From positions 186,001 through 250,000 of the forward strand of contig NZ_SPQT01000006.1 in assembly GCF_004571025.1 (NCBI RefSeq): a stretch of 64,000 bases of DNA, read 5' to 3'. The position numbers and the translations under genes were made by a program. A model generated the notes under the pieces. That model was given only the letters and a program-made list of their open reading frames with translations. It ran no database searches and was not told where the DNA came from. Below are positions 43,596-53,760 of this stretch, in pieces; positions within the stretch are counted from its first letter, which is position 1; each line of letters starts with the position of its first letter. This DNA comes from Bradyrhizobium niftali (GTDB lineage: Bacteria > Pseudomonadota > Alphaproteobacteria > Rhizobiales > Xanthobacteraceae).

Positions 43596-44795
43596 ATGAG
43601 CGAGCGAAGGCGCATCGGAACAGACCAGACAGCGCCGCGGTCACCACAAGACCTGCGCGATCTGTTGGTCGAGGCGCGGCATCTTCAGGCCTACGAAATG
43701 AAGCGGTCCGTTGACCATGTTCTCCGCGTCGCGGAGGTCTGTGAGCTGGAGCGCATCGGGCAGCGCATGCGGAAGCGAGCAGGTGGGGAAGGCAGAAGAC
43801 GTCCGAACGGCGCTTCGGAGGCCACCCGGCAAGCCTATCTGGCGCGCGGATCCCAAATGATGGCGCGGTATCGGCGTGAGGCGGAGATCGGACCGGCAGG
43901 CGATCTCGACGCGCTGGATGCGGTGGCGTGGCTGTTTGCCCACAAGCCGGTGATCAAAGACGCAACCTGGCGAGGTTACAAGATCGACATCAGAAGCTGG
44001 CTTGAGCACCACCGACCGCACGGCTTTGCCGAGGCGATCGACAGGCTCGCGTCCGAACCCCAGCTTGGCCGCCACGGCAAGCAGCGCCCGTGCCGGTTGC
44101 CGCCGGAACGTCTGGATGTGCTGACGCGACGACTTACAGACATCGGGACGGATGAGGCGTCCTGGCTGAAGAGCTGGCTGATTGCGGGCGTCACTACCGG
44201 CCTATCGCCGGTCGAGTGGCGGATGGCGACGCTCGCTCGGCGCGGGAGCGAGATCTGGCTTGACGTCAACATGGTCAACGCGCGAGGCGTCCCGATCGTC
44301 TGCCGAAGCCTCGGCATCGGCGGCCTGAACGCGGAGACGCGCCGTACCATCGTGCACATGGTTGAGCGCTGTAGTGACGTCGGCAAACCGGGGACCTGGC
44401 ACACGAGGCAGAGCGGGCTCGCAGGGCTGCTGCGCGAGGTCTGCCGGCAGTTCGATCCGGCCGAGCGACGGGACTACACGTTGCACTCGCTGCGGGACCA
44501 GTTCATCGCCAATATGCTGGCCGTGGCGCCTCCCGAAAATGTCGCCGCTCTGGTCGGCGAAGTGGTCTCGACCGAGCAAAGACGAGGTTACGGACGTGGC
44601 CGGCTCGCCTGGAGCCAGAGCGATATCGTCGACGTTCCAAGGGTAGACAAGAAGCTTCTCCTTCACATGAAACGCCGGCTTAACTGGTGCGAGCGCCGCA
44701 AGGATATCGAATATCGCTCCGGACGCCGCAAGTTGGCGCGCACGGGTCTGGCCGAAGGAGTGGGCGACAAAATGCCTCCCGACGACCGCGATTGA
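43596..44795 (+). CDS. Degenerate tyrosine recombinase-like integrase
   Basis: 399 residues. A core-binding-like helical part is visible around 105-135 (WLFAHKPVIKDATWRGYKID). The catalytic domain has LIAGVTTGLSPVEWRMATL (Arg I region), YTLHSLRDQFIANMLAV (H-x-x-R box, near 297-301, with Asp in place of the usual second His position) and VAALVGEVVSTEQRRGYGR, in which the Tyr near 330 aligns with the nucleophile. The GH of the usual LGH motif is GE here. It may be an island integrase of a divergent clade or have lost activity. Confidence 0.6.
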   Translation: MSERRRIGTDQTAPRSPQDLRDLLVEARHLQAYEMKRSVDHVLRVAEVCELERIGQRMRKRAGGEGRRRPNGASEATRQAYLARGSQMMARYRREAEIGPAGDLDALDAVAWLFAHKPVIKDATWRGYKIDIRSWLEHHRPHGFAEAIDRLASEPQLGRHGKQRPCRLPPERLDVLTRRLTDIGTDEASWLKSWLIAGVTTGLSPVEWRMATLARRGSEIWLDVNMVNARGVPIVCRSLGIGGLNAETRRTIVHMVERCSDVGKPGTWHTRQSGLAGLLREVCRQFDPAERRDYTLHSLRDQFIANMLAVAPPENVAALVGEVVSTEQRRGYGRGRLAWSQSDIVDVPRVDKKLLLHMKRRLNWCERRKDIEYRSGRRKLARTGLAEGVGDKMPPDDRD

Positions 44796-45395
44796 GCATC
44801 CCTACTGCGGGCTAGGGCCGCAAGCGCACGGCGATACGGTCGGACTACGTCGTGAGCTCTTGGCCTTTGCGGACATTTGCGTGCGCTGATCGCGCTGATC
44901 CCGAACCAAGGGTCTTGCAGCCTTTTACACCCGCGCAAAGCGGCTTGCGTCGGCACTCTGACATCGTGGAGCGCAACTCCCAAACAGGCCGGGCCCGATC
45001 ATGCTAGCAGAATACATGCATTGTACCTGTATTCTGCTAGCACGATCGGATTTTCTGTAGCGATCGCGGGATATTAGCGCCTGCTTGCAACAACGACTTG
45101 ACGATCAAGCCGATCCTGGATCGCGCGACCTTTGCAGCGGAAAGCGCAGCGCCTTCTCTGTTGAGTAGTTGTTGCTTCTCGCACCGGTTTGGACGTTGTG
45201 AGCAATGCGCGCGCGGCCATGTGCAGCAGCTCTGCAGCGTCTACTCAATGGTCGTGACCGGCCGAGCCAACGTCTGCTGTCAGGCTTGAAGGGCCGGCAG
45301 GCTCGGTTGAGTAGATACTGTCAATCAACAAGTAACTGTTCCTGTTCGCCCGGTAGGTGTTTTTCCACCCCAGTAACGGGGGCAGTGCCGCGCGG
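44796..45395. other. Non-coding region with a 15-bp inverted repeat
   Basis: No gene is supported. The notable structure is a perfect 15-base inverted repeat (45002-45016 and 45028-45042) 207 bases downstream of the recombinase gene. The string GTTGAGTAG occurs at about 45159 and 45306. Base composition is lower in GC than in the core genes. Confidence 0.4.
45002..45042. repeat. Perfect 15-bp inverted repeat, 11-base loop
   Basis: The left arm is TGCTAGCAGAATACA (45002-45016) and the right arm is its exact reverse complement TGTATTCTGCTAGCA (45028-45042), with the loop TGCATTGTACC. The T-run after the arm is short (TTTT at 45051), so a classical terminator is possible but weak. A recombination core site, origin of transfer hairpin or operator are alternatives. 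Confidence 0.6.
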
Positions 45396-45415
45396 CGATC
45401 AGGATGGAAGAGCGC
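45396..45415 (-). repeat. 20-bp inverted repeat, left copy
   Basis: GCGCTCTTCCATCCTGATCG on the minus strand here is repeated exactly on the plus strand at 46246-46265. The two copies bracket the istA remnant in opposite orientation. They may be ends of a lost element or the scar of an inversion; nothing similar was seen elsewhere in the window. Confidence 0.5.
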
Positions 45416-46070
<655 letters not shown>

Positions 46071-46245
46071 GGCCGGGCAAGCGAGTGATTCCTCTTGGCG
46101 GAAGAACCACTTGCATAACCTGCCGGCCGCGATCACCAGTCGGCCCGGCCCCTCACGGATCGCACCGACACCGGGCTCATAACTCCGGTCGGGCTACGCC
46201 CTCCCTTCGTCACGAGCCCGGCGAAACTCTCTCACCTTGATTGAC

Positions 46246-46265
46246 GCGCTCTTCCATCCTGATCG
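46246..46265 (+). repeat. 20-bp inverted repeat, right copy
   Basis: Exact reverse complement of 45396-45415; see that entry. The bases on either side of the two copies do not match, so the identity is limited to 20 bases. From 46070 to 46382 no gene is supported. Confidence 0.5.
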
Positions 46266-46382
46266 AAGCGTCTTTCCGTCGCTTCGATCTTGAGCTCAGC
46301 AAGGCGGCAGCAGGACTGGAAGCCCAATTGTCGCGTTGGATCAAGCGGGGTCGTCCAAGGGATTCCCGTGAGAAGCGGACCG

Positions 46383-46709
46383 CTACTCGAAGACGGTGTC
46401 GGTGAAAGCGCCGGCCTGTGCCGGACGCAACTGACCGCGCAACTCGCGGCGGATGAGATCGATCACGGCGTGATCCAACCCGCCCTTCTGAACCAAAGCC
46501 CATACGGCGCGCCCGACGACCCGCTCGCGAATGGCGTCTTCGCGCGCGGACGCCTCATGGAGCATTCGTTTTGCTTGTGCAAGCTTAGCTTGGAGGGCGG
46601 CGAGCCGCTCCTCCGACCGCGCGACTGCGCTTCGCGGCTGCGCACGCTGGGGCTCGGGCGCATCGAGGGAGATGCCGTTGGGCCAATGGTTGTCGAGAAC
46701 GCTGGTCAT
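46383..46709 (-). CDS. MobC-like mobilisation accessory protein
   Basis: 108 residues from the ATG at 46709, with an AAAGGAG ribosome site about 9 bases upstream. The chain is a proline-rich start, a long coiled-coil-like helix (EERLAALQAKLAQAKRMLHE) and then RVVGRAVWALVQKGGLDHAV, a pattern like MobC/TraD small proteins that accompany relaxases. It is divergent from the MobA/MobL relaxase gene, with about 650 bases between, the usual place of an origin of transfer. Family assignment is by pattern and context, so moderately sure. Confidence 0.6.
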   Translation of the reverse strand: MTSVLDNHWPNGISLDAPEPQRAQPRSAVARSEERLAALQAKLAQAKRMLHEASAREDAIRERVVGRAVWALVQKGGLDHAVIDLIRRELRGQLRPAQAGAFTDTVFE

Positions 46710-47360
46710 CTTGTAGTGCTCCTTTGAGCCGGGTTGCAGGAGCTCCCAATTATTTACACGACCCTGCAAGGGACCAGAAAAAGTTCAGGGGACTTGTAGG
46801 TGATATCTGCCGTAGGGTAGCAAAGCGGCAGGGGAGCTCACTTATGCCTATTCGCTTGACCCGGAAGGCAGGCCGAGCTCTAGGCGGCCAGCACGTCGCG
46901 CGGCGCCCCACCAGGTGAGAATTGGGCCAATGTCGCCGCCGTCGGAGGGAACGTCTGCGCATCGCGCCAGGGATCCCGCCAAGCGCTACCGGTCGAAGGG
47001 GAGCTTCGGCGGCCTCCCTCCGAAGGTTTCCAACCACGCTCCGATGGGCGCCCCTGAGGCGAGCAGCCCTTTGCCGGCGACGGTTTTTGGGTTGCCAAGG
47101 CGAGGATATGGCACCCAAGGAATTATTCCATTCTCCCGGCTCGAGTGGGAAGCGGTCGATCGCTCGAAGACGGGTGTCCCGACGACGCTCGCTGGAGCCT
47201 GCGGAGATACGATGACCGGCCGACGTGAGCTCATTTAGACGAAAGGTAGCCCTCCGCTTTGCAGGACGCCTGCTCACGCTGGGGCATTCTTGACGCCCTT
47301 CTCCCTTGCAAGCCGGTGCTCTAGCCTCTCGGTGGGCTTCATTTATACATCGAGGTTAAC
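46710..47360. other. Divergent gap that may hold the origin of transfer
   Basis: This 651-base stretch lies between the MobC-like gene (leftward) and the relaxase gene (rightward). Frames on both strands are open over parts of it but none resembles a protein I know. In MobA/MobL systems the nick site usually lies in this gap. I could not recognise a nick consensus by eye. Confidence 0.4.
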
Positions 47361-48317
47361 GTGGGCGATTATTTCGGTCTGAAATTGGGCGTGACGCAGC
47401 GATCGCGTGGGCAGTCCTGCGTAGATCGGTCGACCTACCAGCGCCGCGGCGCAGCACGTCTATCGAGTGGTGTCTTAGTTGATTACTCGGATCGACAAGA
47501 CCTTGTGGCCCATTTCGTTGTCGCTCCCGATGACGCACCTGCTTGGGCCAGGGACTGCGAGCAGCTCTGGTCGAAAGCGGCAGCGGCGGAGAAACGGATC
47601 GATGCGCAGGAAGCGCGCCTCATGGAGCTTTCTCTTCCACGCGCCTTGCCGAAAAAGTATTGGCTCAAGCTTGCACGGGGATTGGCTCGAGTTTTCACTG
47701 ACCGCGGCATGGTGGTGCAGGTGGACATTCATTGTCCGATGGCCCACGACGGCCTTCCCAATCCGCACGTGCACTTCATGATGACGCTGCGCAGGGTCAG
47801 GAACGGCGAATTTGAGAGGAAGAAAGCGCGCGATTGGAACGATGATTTTCGCGGAAAGGCTAAGGACATTCGCCGCAAAATAGCGGAACTATTGAACCGG
47901 TTTTGCGAAGCGCGAGGGATTGATTATCACGCGGATCCGCGCAGCAACGCAGACCGCGGGCTGCCTGCCGCCGAAGTTCGATTGCCGCGTTGGAACATCC
48001 TGGAGTACAAGCGCAGCGGGAAGAAAACCCGAGCACTGGAGCAGCGGGACCGAGAGCGCGCAGCGCGCGCTGAGGTCGCTCGGCTAGAAGCCGAATGCCG
48101 AGCAGCCGAATGCGAGCTCGAGGCAGCCCGTGCGAATGCCGGATTGGCCTCTCGGACCGACATGCCTTCACTGGAAGGAAAGGAGCAGCCGCAGTTGGTT
48201 TCGCTGTCCTGCCGAATTTCGGAGCCGGCAAATGGCAGGCATGTACTGGAGAAGTTCAGGATGGGGCCGGCACTTTCGGCCGACGCTGAACCGCCTGGCC
48301 CGCGGTACGGACCGTAG
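47361..48317 (+). CDS. MobA/MobL-family relaxase (short form)
   Basis: 318 residues from a GTG at 47361. The relaxase core is recognisable: RSTYQRRGAARL (Tyr26 is the likely nicking tyrosine), LWSKAAAAEKRIDAQEARLM, and the metal-binding histidines His124 (VDIHCP), His136 and His138 (NPHVHFMMTLR). The family's EFALPREL is ELSLPRAL here. The C-terminal part is a charged coiled coil (EQRDRERAARAEVARLEAEC). Helicase and primase domains of larger TraA proteins are absent. It would nick and carry the transferred strand, but no type IV secretion genes are present, so transfer would need a helper. Confidence 0.8.
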   Translation: MGDYFGLKLGVTQRSRGQSCVDRSTYQRRGAARLSSGVLVDYSDRQDLVAHFVVAPDDAPAWARDCEQLWSKAAAAEKRIDAQEARLMELSLPRALPKKYWLKLARGLARVFTDRGMVVQVDIHCPMAHDGLPNPHVHFMMTLRRVRNGEFERKKARDWNDDFRGKAKDIRRKIAELLNRFCEARGIDYHADPRSNADRGLPAAEVRLPRWNILEYKRSGKKTRALEQRDRERAARAEVARLEAECRAAECELEAARANAGLASRTDMPSLEGKEQPQLVSLSCRISEPANGRHVLEKFRMGPALSADAEPPGPRYGP

Positions 48318-48469
48318 CGGCGCCGCTCTCGCGTGCTCGGAAAATTGGGAGAGAGCTCGCCGTATTCGCCCTCAATGCCGAGCGACCGAAGCACCTGCGT
48401 TTTGTTGCCTTCCCGCAGGACGCCTTTCAGTGTGATGTCGAACTTCGTCATCTAACGGCTCGTCAGCCG

Positions 48470-49070
48470 GTTCCATAAGCCGTTGGTCAGCAATTCGGGC
48501 CGCGCTTGATGGTCATCGGAAGTTCCGCCATGCATCTCTATGAGGCATCTGCCGGCGCTTTCCTGTCGCGTTCGATTGTGGTTGACGGAGATCTGGATCT
48601 CTTGTCGACGGCCAAAACGCGGTTGGAAGCCTTCGAAGAGTTGCCGCCCGTGATCCGGCGGGCAGACAAATCCTTCGAGCTTTTCGACGACGGCGCCGTC
48701 GCCATCAACAAACGCGGCTATCGTGTCCATCTTCACACCGAGCGGTCCCTTTGCGAGGCGATTGATGACCTCTCGGACGCTTCTGAGGAGCAGATATCAG
48801 TGCTGCACAGCCTACCCCGCCCTCGAGCCCGTGTCGGTCGCGACAGTCGCAAGAGACGGCTCGCCGATCGGAATGGTCGGCATGGATCCGCGCGCATTTC
48901 GCGCTGACTAAACATGCCGTCGCGACCCTGGATGACCAGGATGGAGCGGCCACGCGCATTGCCGCCGATCAGGCCTACGCCGTCGGCCGACTGGCGATGA
49001 AATTCGGCGCGAAGCCGTTCGAGGCAGAACATCTCGAGGCGTTCCCCGGCTTTGCCAGAGCAGATCGATG
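48470..49070 (+). pseudogene. Frameshifted nucleotidyltransferase-fold gene
   Basis: Parts in successive frames read VIGSSAMHLYEASAGAFL, DGDLDLLSTAKTRLEAFEEL, VIRRADKSFELFDDGAVAIN, KRGYRVHLH, then in a second frame EPVSVATVARDGSPIGMVGM and DPRAF, and in a third FALTKHAVATLDDQDGAATR and YAVGRLAMKFG. Order and content match the GSU2403-type nucleotidyltransferase-fold proteins (GS-x-A and DLDLL motifs). At least two frameshifts (about 48810 and 48900) break it. Between 49070 and 49528 no gene is supported. Confidence 0.65.
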
Positions 49071-49528
49071 TCGGAGATCCGGGGCCACCACAATGGTCAG
49101 AAAGTTCTTCGGGCCGTAGCGGTTTCAAAATCCCGGGTGTGGTGAACGACGAGCGTCTGATGCCTCGCGTGTAGGGCGGTTTTGCCTGGTTGAATCCTAC
49201 GTCGGAAGACCCGTTCGAGACTTGGGCAGAATCAGTTAATCTCTTCGATCCTTCCGCGAAGGACTTGATGGCAAAACAAATCCTTGAAAGTTTGGGCAAG
49301 CAACCAGGCGCTGGCAGGGTGCCCCAATAACAGCGCGCCGCGGTGCTCGCGGGCGGCGCGTCCATATCAGCAAAGCGGATGAAAACATTATTCGTACGGT
49401 CATTGAAGAATGGTCGCCCCCGACATCGGCTGGGAGGATGTCGTCGCAGCTGTCCAGCAACGGCTCGGATGCAATTGGACGGACCAGGCTCTCGCCGCCT
49501 CGACCTCCAGGTCGATCGACTAGCGAAC

Positions 49529-50311
49529 CTATTTCCCCGTCCAGACCGGCTTACGCTTTTCACCGAACGCCTTCAGCCCCTCCTTCGCGTCCTCGGTCAT
49601 CGCGAGCAGCGCGATCTGGCTTTCGGTGTAGGCGATGCTCTCGTCGAATGACATCGAGGCGATCGCGCGCATCGCGTATTTGCCGCGACGGATCGCGGTC
49701 GGGGATTTGTCGACGATGCGTCCGATCAGCCAGTCGACCTTGGCATCGAGCTCGACCGCAGGAATAACATAGTTGAGCAGGCCCGCGGCCTGCGCCGCCT
49801 TCGCGTCGAACGGCTCGCCGGTGAGCGCCCATTCGTTGACGAGACGCGGCGGCGCGATGCGCTGCAACAGGCTCAGCACCTGCATCGGAAACACGCCGAC
49901 CTTCACCTCCGGCAGGCCGAAGATGACCTGGTCGGCCGCAACCGCCATGTCGGTCATGCAGAGCAGGCCCATGCCGCCGGCCATGCAGACGCCGCCGACC
50001 CGCGCAATCGCCGGCTTGGTGGCGTTCTGCGACAAACGTAACAGATCGGCATAGTCGACATTTGGTTTGGAATGATCCATCGCGAAAGCCGCGCCGGAAT
50101 TCTGCAAATCGGCGCCAGCGCAGAACGCCTTGTCGCCCGCGCCCGTCAGCACGATGACACGGACGTCCTTGTCGTCATGCGCGTCGCGATAGCCCTTGGT
50201 GATGCCGGCGATCACGTCGCCGTTCAACGCGTTGCGTTTCTCCGGCCGGTTGATGGTGATCCAGAACGCCTGCCCACGCTTTTCGGTGATGACGGCTGTG
50301 GTGTCGGTCAT
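49529..50311 (-). CDS. Enoyl-CoA hydratase/isomerase family protein
   Basis: 260 residues from the ATG at 50311. Motifs: ITINRPEKRNALNGDVI, the oxyanion loop KAFCAGADLQNSG, VGGVCMAGGMGLLCMTDMAV, and FGLPEVKVGVFPMQVLSLLQ with the first catalytic glutamate (PEV) present but not the second in its usual place. A crotonase acting on an unknown CoA ester. It lies 135 bases downstream of the molybdopterin oxidoreductase gene on the same strand and marks the right boundary of the island. Confidence 0.83.
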   Translation of the reverse strand: MTDTTAVITEKRGQAFWITINRPEKRNALNGDVIAGITKGYRDAHDDKDVRVIVLTGAGDKAFCAGADLQNSGAAFAMDHSKPNVDYADLLRLSQNATKPAIARVGGVCMAGGMGLLCMTDMAVAADQVIFGLPEVKVGVFPMQVLSLLQRIAPPRLVNEWALTGEPFDAKAAQAAGLLNYVIPAVELDAKVDWLIGRIVDKSPTAIRRGKYAMRAIASMSFDESIAYTESQIALLAMTEDAKEGLKAFGEKRKPVWTGK

Positions 50312-50446
50312 GGCGCGCTCGCTTCCTTGCTCCCGTTTTGCAGCCATTTGCGGCAGGTCGGGCGGCAGGTGCAAGGGCAATCTGCGACGCGGCACCGCTT
50401 TAGCGCCTCGACACAAATTTGCAGACGATCGGTGCGCGAATGCGCC

Positions 50447-52537
50447 TCAGGCCGAGGTCGCCTTTTTGATCCAGACCTTGTTGTCGTGGAATGCAGCCCC
50501 GCCGATCGGCGCGATCGTATCCGCACCGGTCAGCATGTTGATGCCGCGGCCACCAATATGATTCTTGTTCGGGTGAACGGATTCCGCGATCAGCACGCCG
50601 CGCCGTACGCCCTCGAACAGCGTGGCAATCAGCGAAGTCTCGCCGCGGCTGTTGCCGAGCGTCACGGCGTCGCCGTCGGCGATGTCGAGCGAGGCCGCAT
50701 CCAGCGGATGGATCATCACGCTCGCCTTGCCCTCGCGTGCCTGCGAGGACGGCGTCTCGTTGAAGGTGGTGTTGAGGAAGCTGCGCGAAGGGCTGGTCGC
50801 AAGCCGGAACGGATGGACCTCGTCGGCGTGCTCGATCACAGCCCAATGGTCCGGCAGCGATGGCATCTTGTCGAAATCCCCCATCGTCTGGCCGAACGGC
50901 GGATGCGCCCAATCCGCCTTGAAATGAAACTTCCTGTCGGCATGGGCAAAGCCGTCGAGATAATGCGAGGTGCGGAAGTCCGGCTGCAGGTCGCGCCAGC
51001 TGTCGGCTTCGAGGCCGGCGATGTCGCCGTGGCTGCTGAGCTTCAGCGTCGCGTCAATCAACTCGCGCGGCGTCATCTCAAACCCCTGATGCTTTGCGCC
51101 AAGCCGTGGCGCCAACGCCTGCAACACCTCGTGGTTCGAGCGGCACTCGCCGGGCGGATCGATCAGCTTCGGACCGACCGAGATGTGCTGATGGCCACCG
51201 CCGTAATAGAGATCGTCATGCTCCATGAACATGGTCGCAGGCAACACGATGTCCGCCATCAGTGCCGTCTCGGTCATGAACTGCTCGTGCACCGCGACGA
51301 ACAGGTCATCGCGCGCAAACCCCTGCCGAACCAGCGCCTGCTCCGGCGCCACCGTCATCGGGTTGGTGTTCTGGATCAGCATCGCCTTGATCGGCCCCTT
51401 GCCGAGCAGCGCCTCGGAATCGCCGGTGAGGATGCGGCCGATCTGCGACTGGTCGAGCGCACTCGTGGTCTTATCGATCGCGTCATGCCCCTCGATGATG
51501 GATTCGTCGAAGTGCCACAGCGCGTAATTGTTGAAGAAGGCGCCGCCGCCTTCATATTGCCAGGCGCCGGTGACCGCGGGAATGCAGTTCGCGGCATGCA
51601 TCTGCGTCGCGCCGTTGCGCGAACGCGTAAAACCGTAGCCGAGCCGGAAGAAAGTCCGCTTGGTCTCGCCGACGGCCTTGGCAAACGCCTCGATCTCCGC
51701 CACCGGCACGCCGCAAATCGCCGAGGCCCATTCGGGCGTGCGCGTCTTCAGGTGCGCCTCGAGCTCGGCGGGGCAGTCGGTGTATTTGTCCATATAGGCG
51801 CGGTCGGCATAGCCGTCGCGGAACAGGACGTGCATGACACCGCACGCAAAGGCGCCATCGGTGCCGGGACGCAGGATGATCTTGATGTCAGCCTGCTTCA
51901 TGGTCTCGTTGTCGTAGATGTCGACCGCCGCGATCTTCGCGCCGCGCTCCTTCCGCGCCCGCGCCGCATGCGTCATCACATTGACCTGGGTGTTGACGGG
52001 GTTGGTGCCCCAGATCACCACGAGGTCGGACAGCGCCATCTCGCGCGGATCGGCACCGGCGATCTTGCCGGTGCCGACCGCAAAGCCGATGCGCCCGACA
52101 TTGGCGCAGATCGTCGAATAGAAGCGCGAATATTTCTTCACATGCGTGAGACGATTGAGGCCGTCGCGCATGACCAGCCCCATGGTCCCGGCGTAATAAT
52201 AGGGCCAGATCGATTCCGCGCCGAACTCGCGCTCGGCCGCGTTGAACCGATGTCCGATCTCGTCCAGCGCCTCATCCCACGAGATCCGCGCGAATTGGCC
52301 GGAGCCCTTCGCACCCGTACGGCGCATCGGATACATCAGCCGCTCGGGGTGATGGATGCGCTCGGCGTAACGGGCGACCTTGGCGCAGACGACGCCAGCC
52401 GTGTAGGTCTGCTTTTTCGAACCGCGGACGCGGCCGATGCTGCGGCCTTCGACCACCTCGACATCGAGCGCGCAGGCCGAGGGGCAATCGTGTGGACAGG
52501 TCGAATGGCGGATTTCGATCTTGGCGTGCTGGTTCAT
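50447..52537 (-). CDS. Molybdopterin-dependent oxidoreductase (formate dehydrogenase/BisC-like)
   Basis: 696 residues from the ATG at 52537. The N-terminal 4Fe-4S domain has STCPHDCPSAC and the fourth cysteine in GVVCAKV, followed by YPMRRTGAKGSGQFARISWD, the typical molybdopterin oxidoreductase entry. Further signatures are LVVIWGTNPVNTQVNVM, ALLGKGPIKAMLIQNTNPMT, FMTETALMADIVLPATMFME and a C-terminal molydopterin dinucleotide-binding domain (PLDAASLDIADGDAVTLGNS). Cys of STICANVGRIG may be the molybdenum ligand. No Tat signal, so cytoplasmic. Substrate unknown. Confidence 0.85.
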   Translation of the reverse strand: MNQHAKIEIRHSTCPHDCPSACALDVEVVEGRSIGRVRGSKKQTYTAGVVCAKVARYAERIHHPERLMYPMRRTGAKGSGQFARISWDEALDEIGHRFNAAEREFGAESIWPYYYAGTMGLVMRDGLNRLTHVKKYSRFYSTICANVGRIGFAVGTGKIAGADPREMALSDLVVIWGTNPVNTQVNVMTHAARARKERGAKIAAVDIYDNETMKQADIKIILRPGTDGAFACGVMHVLFRDGYADRAYMDKYTDCPAELEAHLKTRTPEWASAICGVPVAEIEAFAKAVGETKRTFFRLGYGFTRSRNGATQMHAANCIPAVTGAWQYEGGGAFFNNYALWHFDESIIEGHDAIDKTTSALDQSQIGRILTGDSEALLGKGPIKAMLIQNTNPMTVAPEQALVRQGFARDDLFVAVHEQFMTETALMADIVLPATMFMEHDDLYYGGGHQHISVGPKLIDPPGECRSNHEVLQALAPRLGAKHQGFEMTPRELIDATLKLSSHGDIAGLEADSWRDLQPDFRTSHYLDGFAHADRKFHFKADWAHPPFGQTMGDFDKMPSLPDHWAVIEHADEVHPFRLATSPSRSFLNTTFNETPSSQAREGKASVMIHPLDAASLDIADGDAVTLGNSRGETSLIATLFEGVRRGVLIAESVHPNKNHIGGRGINMLTGADTIAPIGGAAFHDNKVWIKKATSA

Positions 52538-52770
52538 GTCCCAGTTCGTAACACCAAAATACCGGCCGGCCGAGCGCATTTATCCGGCAACGCCCATGCG
52601 ATTTGCTCAAACCGCACGCGCGGCCGGCTCCTGCCGCAAACGCGAAATTCGGCTCGGCCACACCGAAAACCACCCGATATTCCCGGCACGACCGACCTTG
52701 TGAGGCGTCGACAGTCCGCGTTCCCGGCCGCTACAGTGCATCCAACAAGAACGACATCAGGGAGGTGGGC

Positions 52771-53745
52771 GTGACGGCCCGAAGATTCATGCTGGCGCTG
52801 GCCGCCGGCCTGCTCGGCGTAGCCGCCGCAGCCCCCTCATTGGCGCAAGACTATCCCACGCACGCGGTCCGGATCGTCGTGCCCTTCGGCGCCGGCGGGC
52901 CAGCCGACGTCGCGGCCCGGCTGATCGGCAACGCGCTCCAGGAGAGCTTTGGCCAGCCCTTCGTGATCGAGAACCGCACCGGCGCGGGCGGTGTCATCGG
53001 CACCGTCGAGGCGGCGAAGTCGGCGGCCGACGGCTACACGCTGTTGATGATGTCCAACACCCAGACCGCGAATGAATCGCTGCTGACGCCGGAGCAACGC
53101 AAATACGAGCTGATGCGCGACCTCGCGCCGATCGCGCCGGTGAACTATTCCGACCTCGTCATCGTGGTGAACCCGCAGGTTCCAGCCAAGACGCTGCAAG
53201 AGTTCATCGCGCTCGCCAAATCGCAACCGGGCAAGCTGAACTACGCCTCCTCCGGCCAGGGCACGCCCTATCACATGGCGGGCGAGCTGTTCAAAGCGAT
53301 GGCGGGCATCAACGTCGTCCACGTGCCCTACCGCAACAGCGGCGAGGCGCGCAGCGGCGTGATCGGTGGACAGGTGCAGATGATGATCGACGCCGTGCCG
53401 GCAATGGCGCCGAATATCGCCGAGAACCAGGTCCGCGCCCTCGCCACCACCGGCCAGCAGCGCTCGGCGGTGCTGCCGAACGTTCCGACCGCTGGCGAGG
53501 CCGGCGCAGCAGGCTATGAGGCCACGATCTGGCTCGGCCTGATGGCACCGGCGGGCACGCCAAAGCCTGTTATCGACAAACTCAATGCCGCCGTAAACGC
53601 AATGGTGAAGCGACCCGACATCATAAAACTCTGGACCGCGCAGGGTGCCATGCCCATGTCGATGACGCCGGAGCAGTTCGACAAGTTCCTGCGCGGCGAC
53701 ATCGAGAAATGGGCCGACGTCGTCAAGAAGTTCGACAAGTCCTGA
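52771..53745 (+). CDS. Bug-family solute-binding protein
   Basis: 324 residues from the GTG at 52771 with an AGGGAGG-type ribosome site. Signal peptide MTARRFMLALAAGLLGVAAA with cleavage after SLA or nearby. The mature start YPTHAVRIVVPFGAGGPADV is the Bug signature, and GTVEAAKSAADGYTLLMMSN and GQGTPYHMAGELFKAMAGI follow. It has no TctAB genes next to it, which is common for Bug proteins. It is the first gene of a rightward operon with a two-subunit molybdenum hydroxylase, so its ligand may be that enzyme's substrate. Confidence 0.85.
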   Translation: MTARRFMLALAAGLLGVAAAAPSLAQDYPTHAVRIVVPFGAGGPADVAARLIGNALQESFGQPFVIENRTGAGGVIGTVEAAKSAADGYTLLMMSNTQTANESLLTPEQRKYELMRDLAPIAPVNYSDLVIVVNPQVPAKTLQEFIALAKSQPGKLNYASSGQGTPYHMAGELFKAMAGINVVHVPYRNSGEARSGVIGGQVQMMIDAVPAMAPNIAENQVRALATTGQQRSAVLPNVPTAGEAGAAGYEATIWLGLMAPAGTPKPVIDKLNAAVNAMVKRPDIIKLWTAQGAMPMSMTPEQFDKFLRGDIEKWADVVKKFDKS

Positions 53746-53760
53746 GGCGGTAGAACGACC

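Noticed and set aside
46750..47277. Overlapping frames of 100-175 codons on both strands in the relaxase/MobC gap
   Set aside because: Arg/Pro/Ser-rich without recognisable structure, no good ribosome sites; more likely non-coding transfer-origin DNA.
50072..52774. A 900-codon plus-strand frame
   Set aside because: It lies antisense to the molybdopterin oxidoreductase and crotonase genes and has the Arg/His/Asp-rich composition of a high-GC shadow frame.
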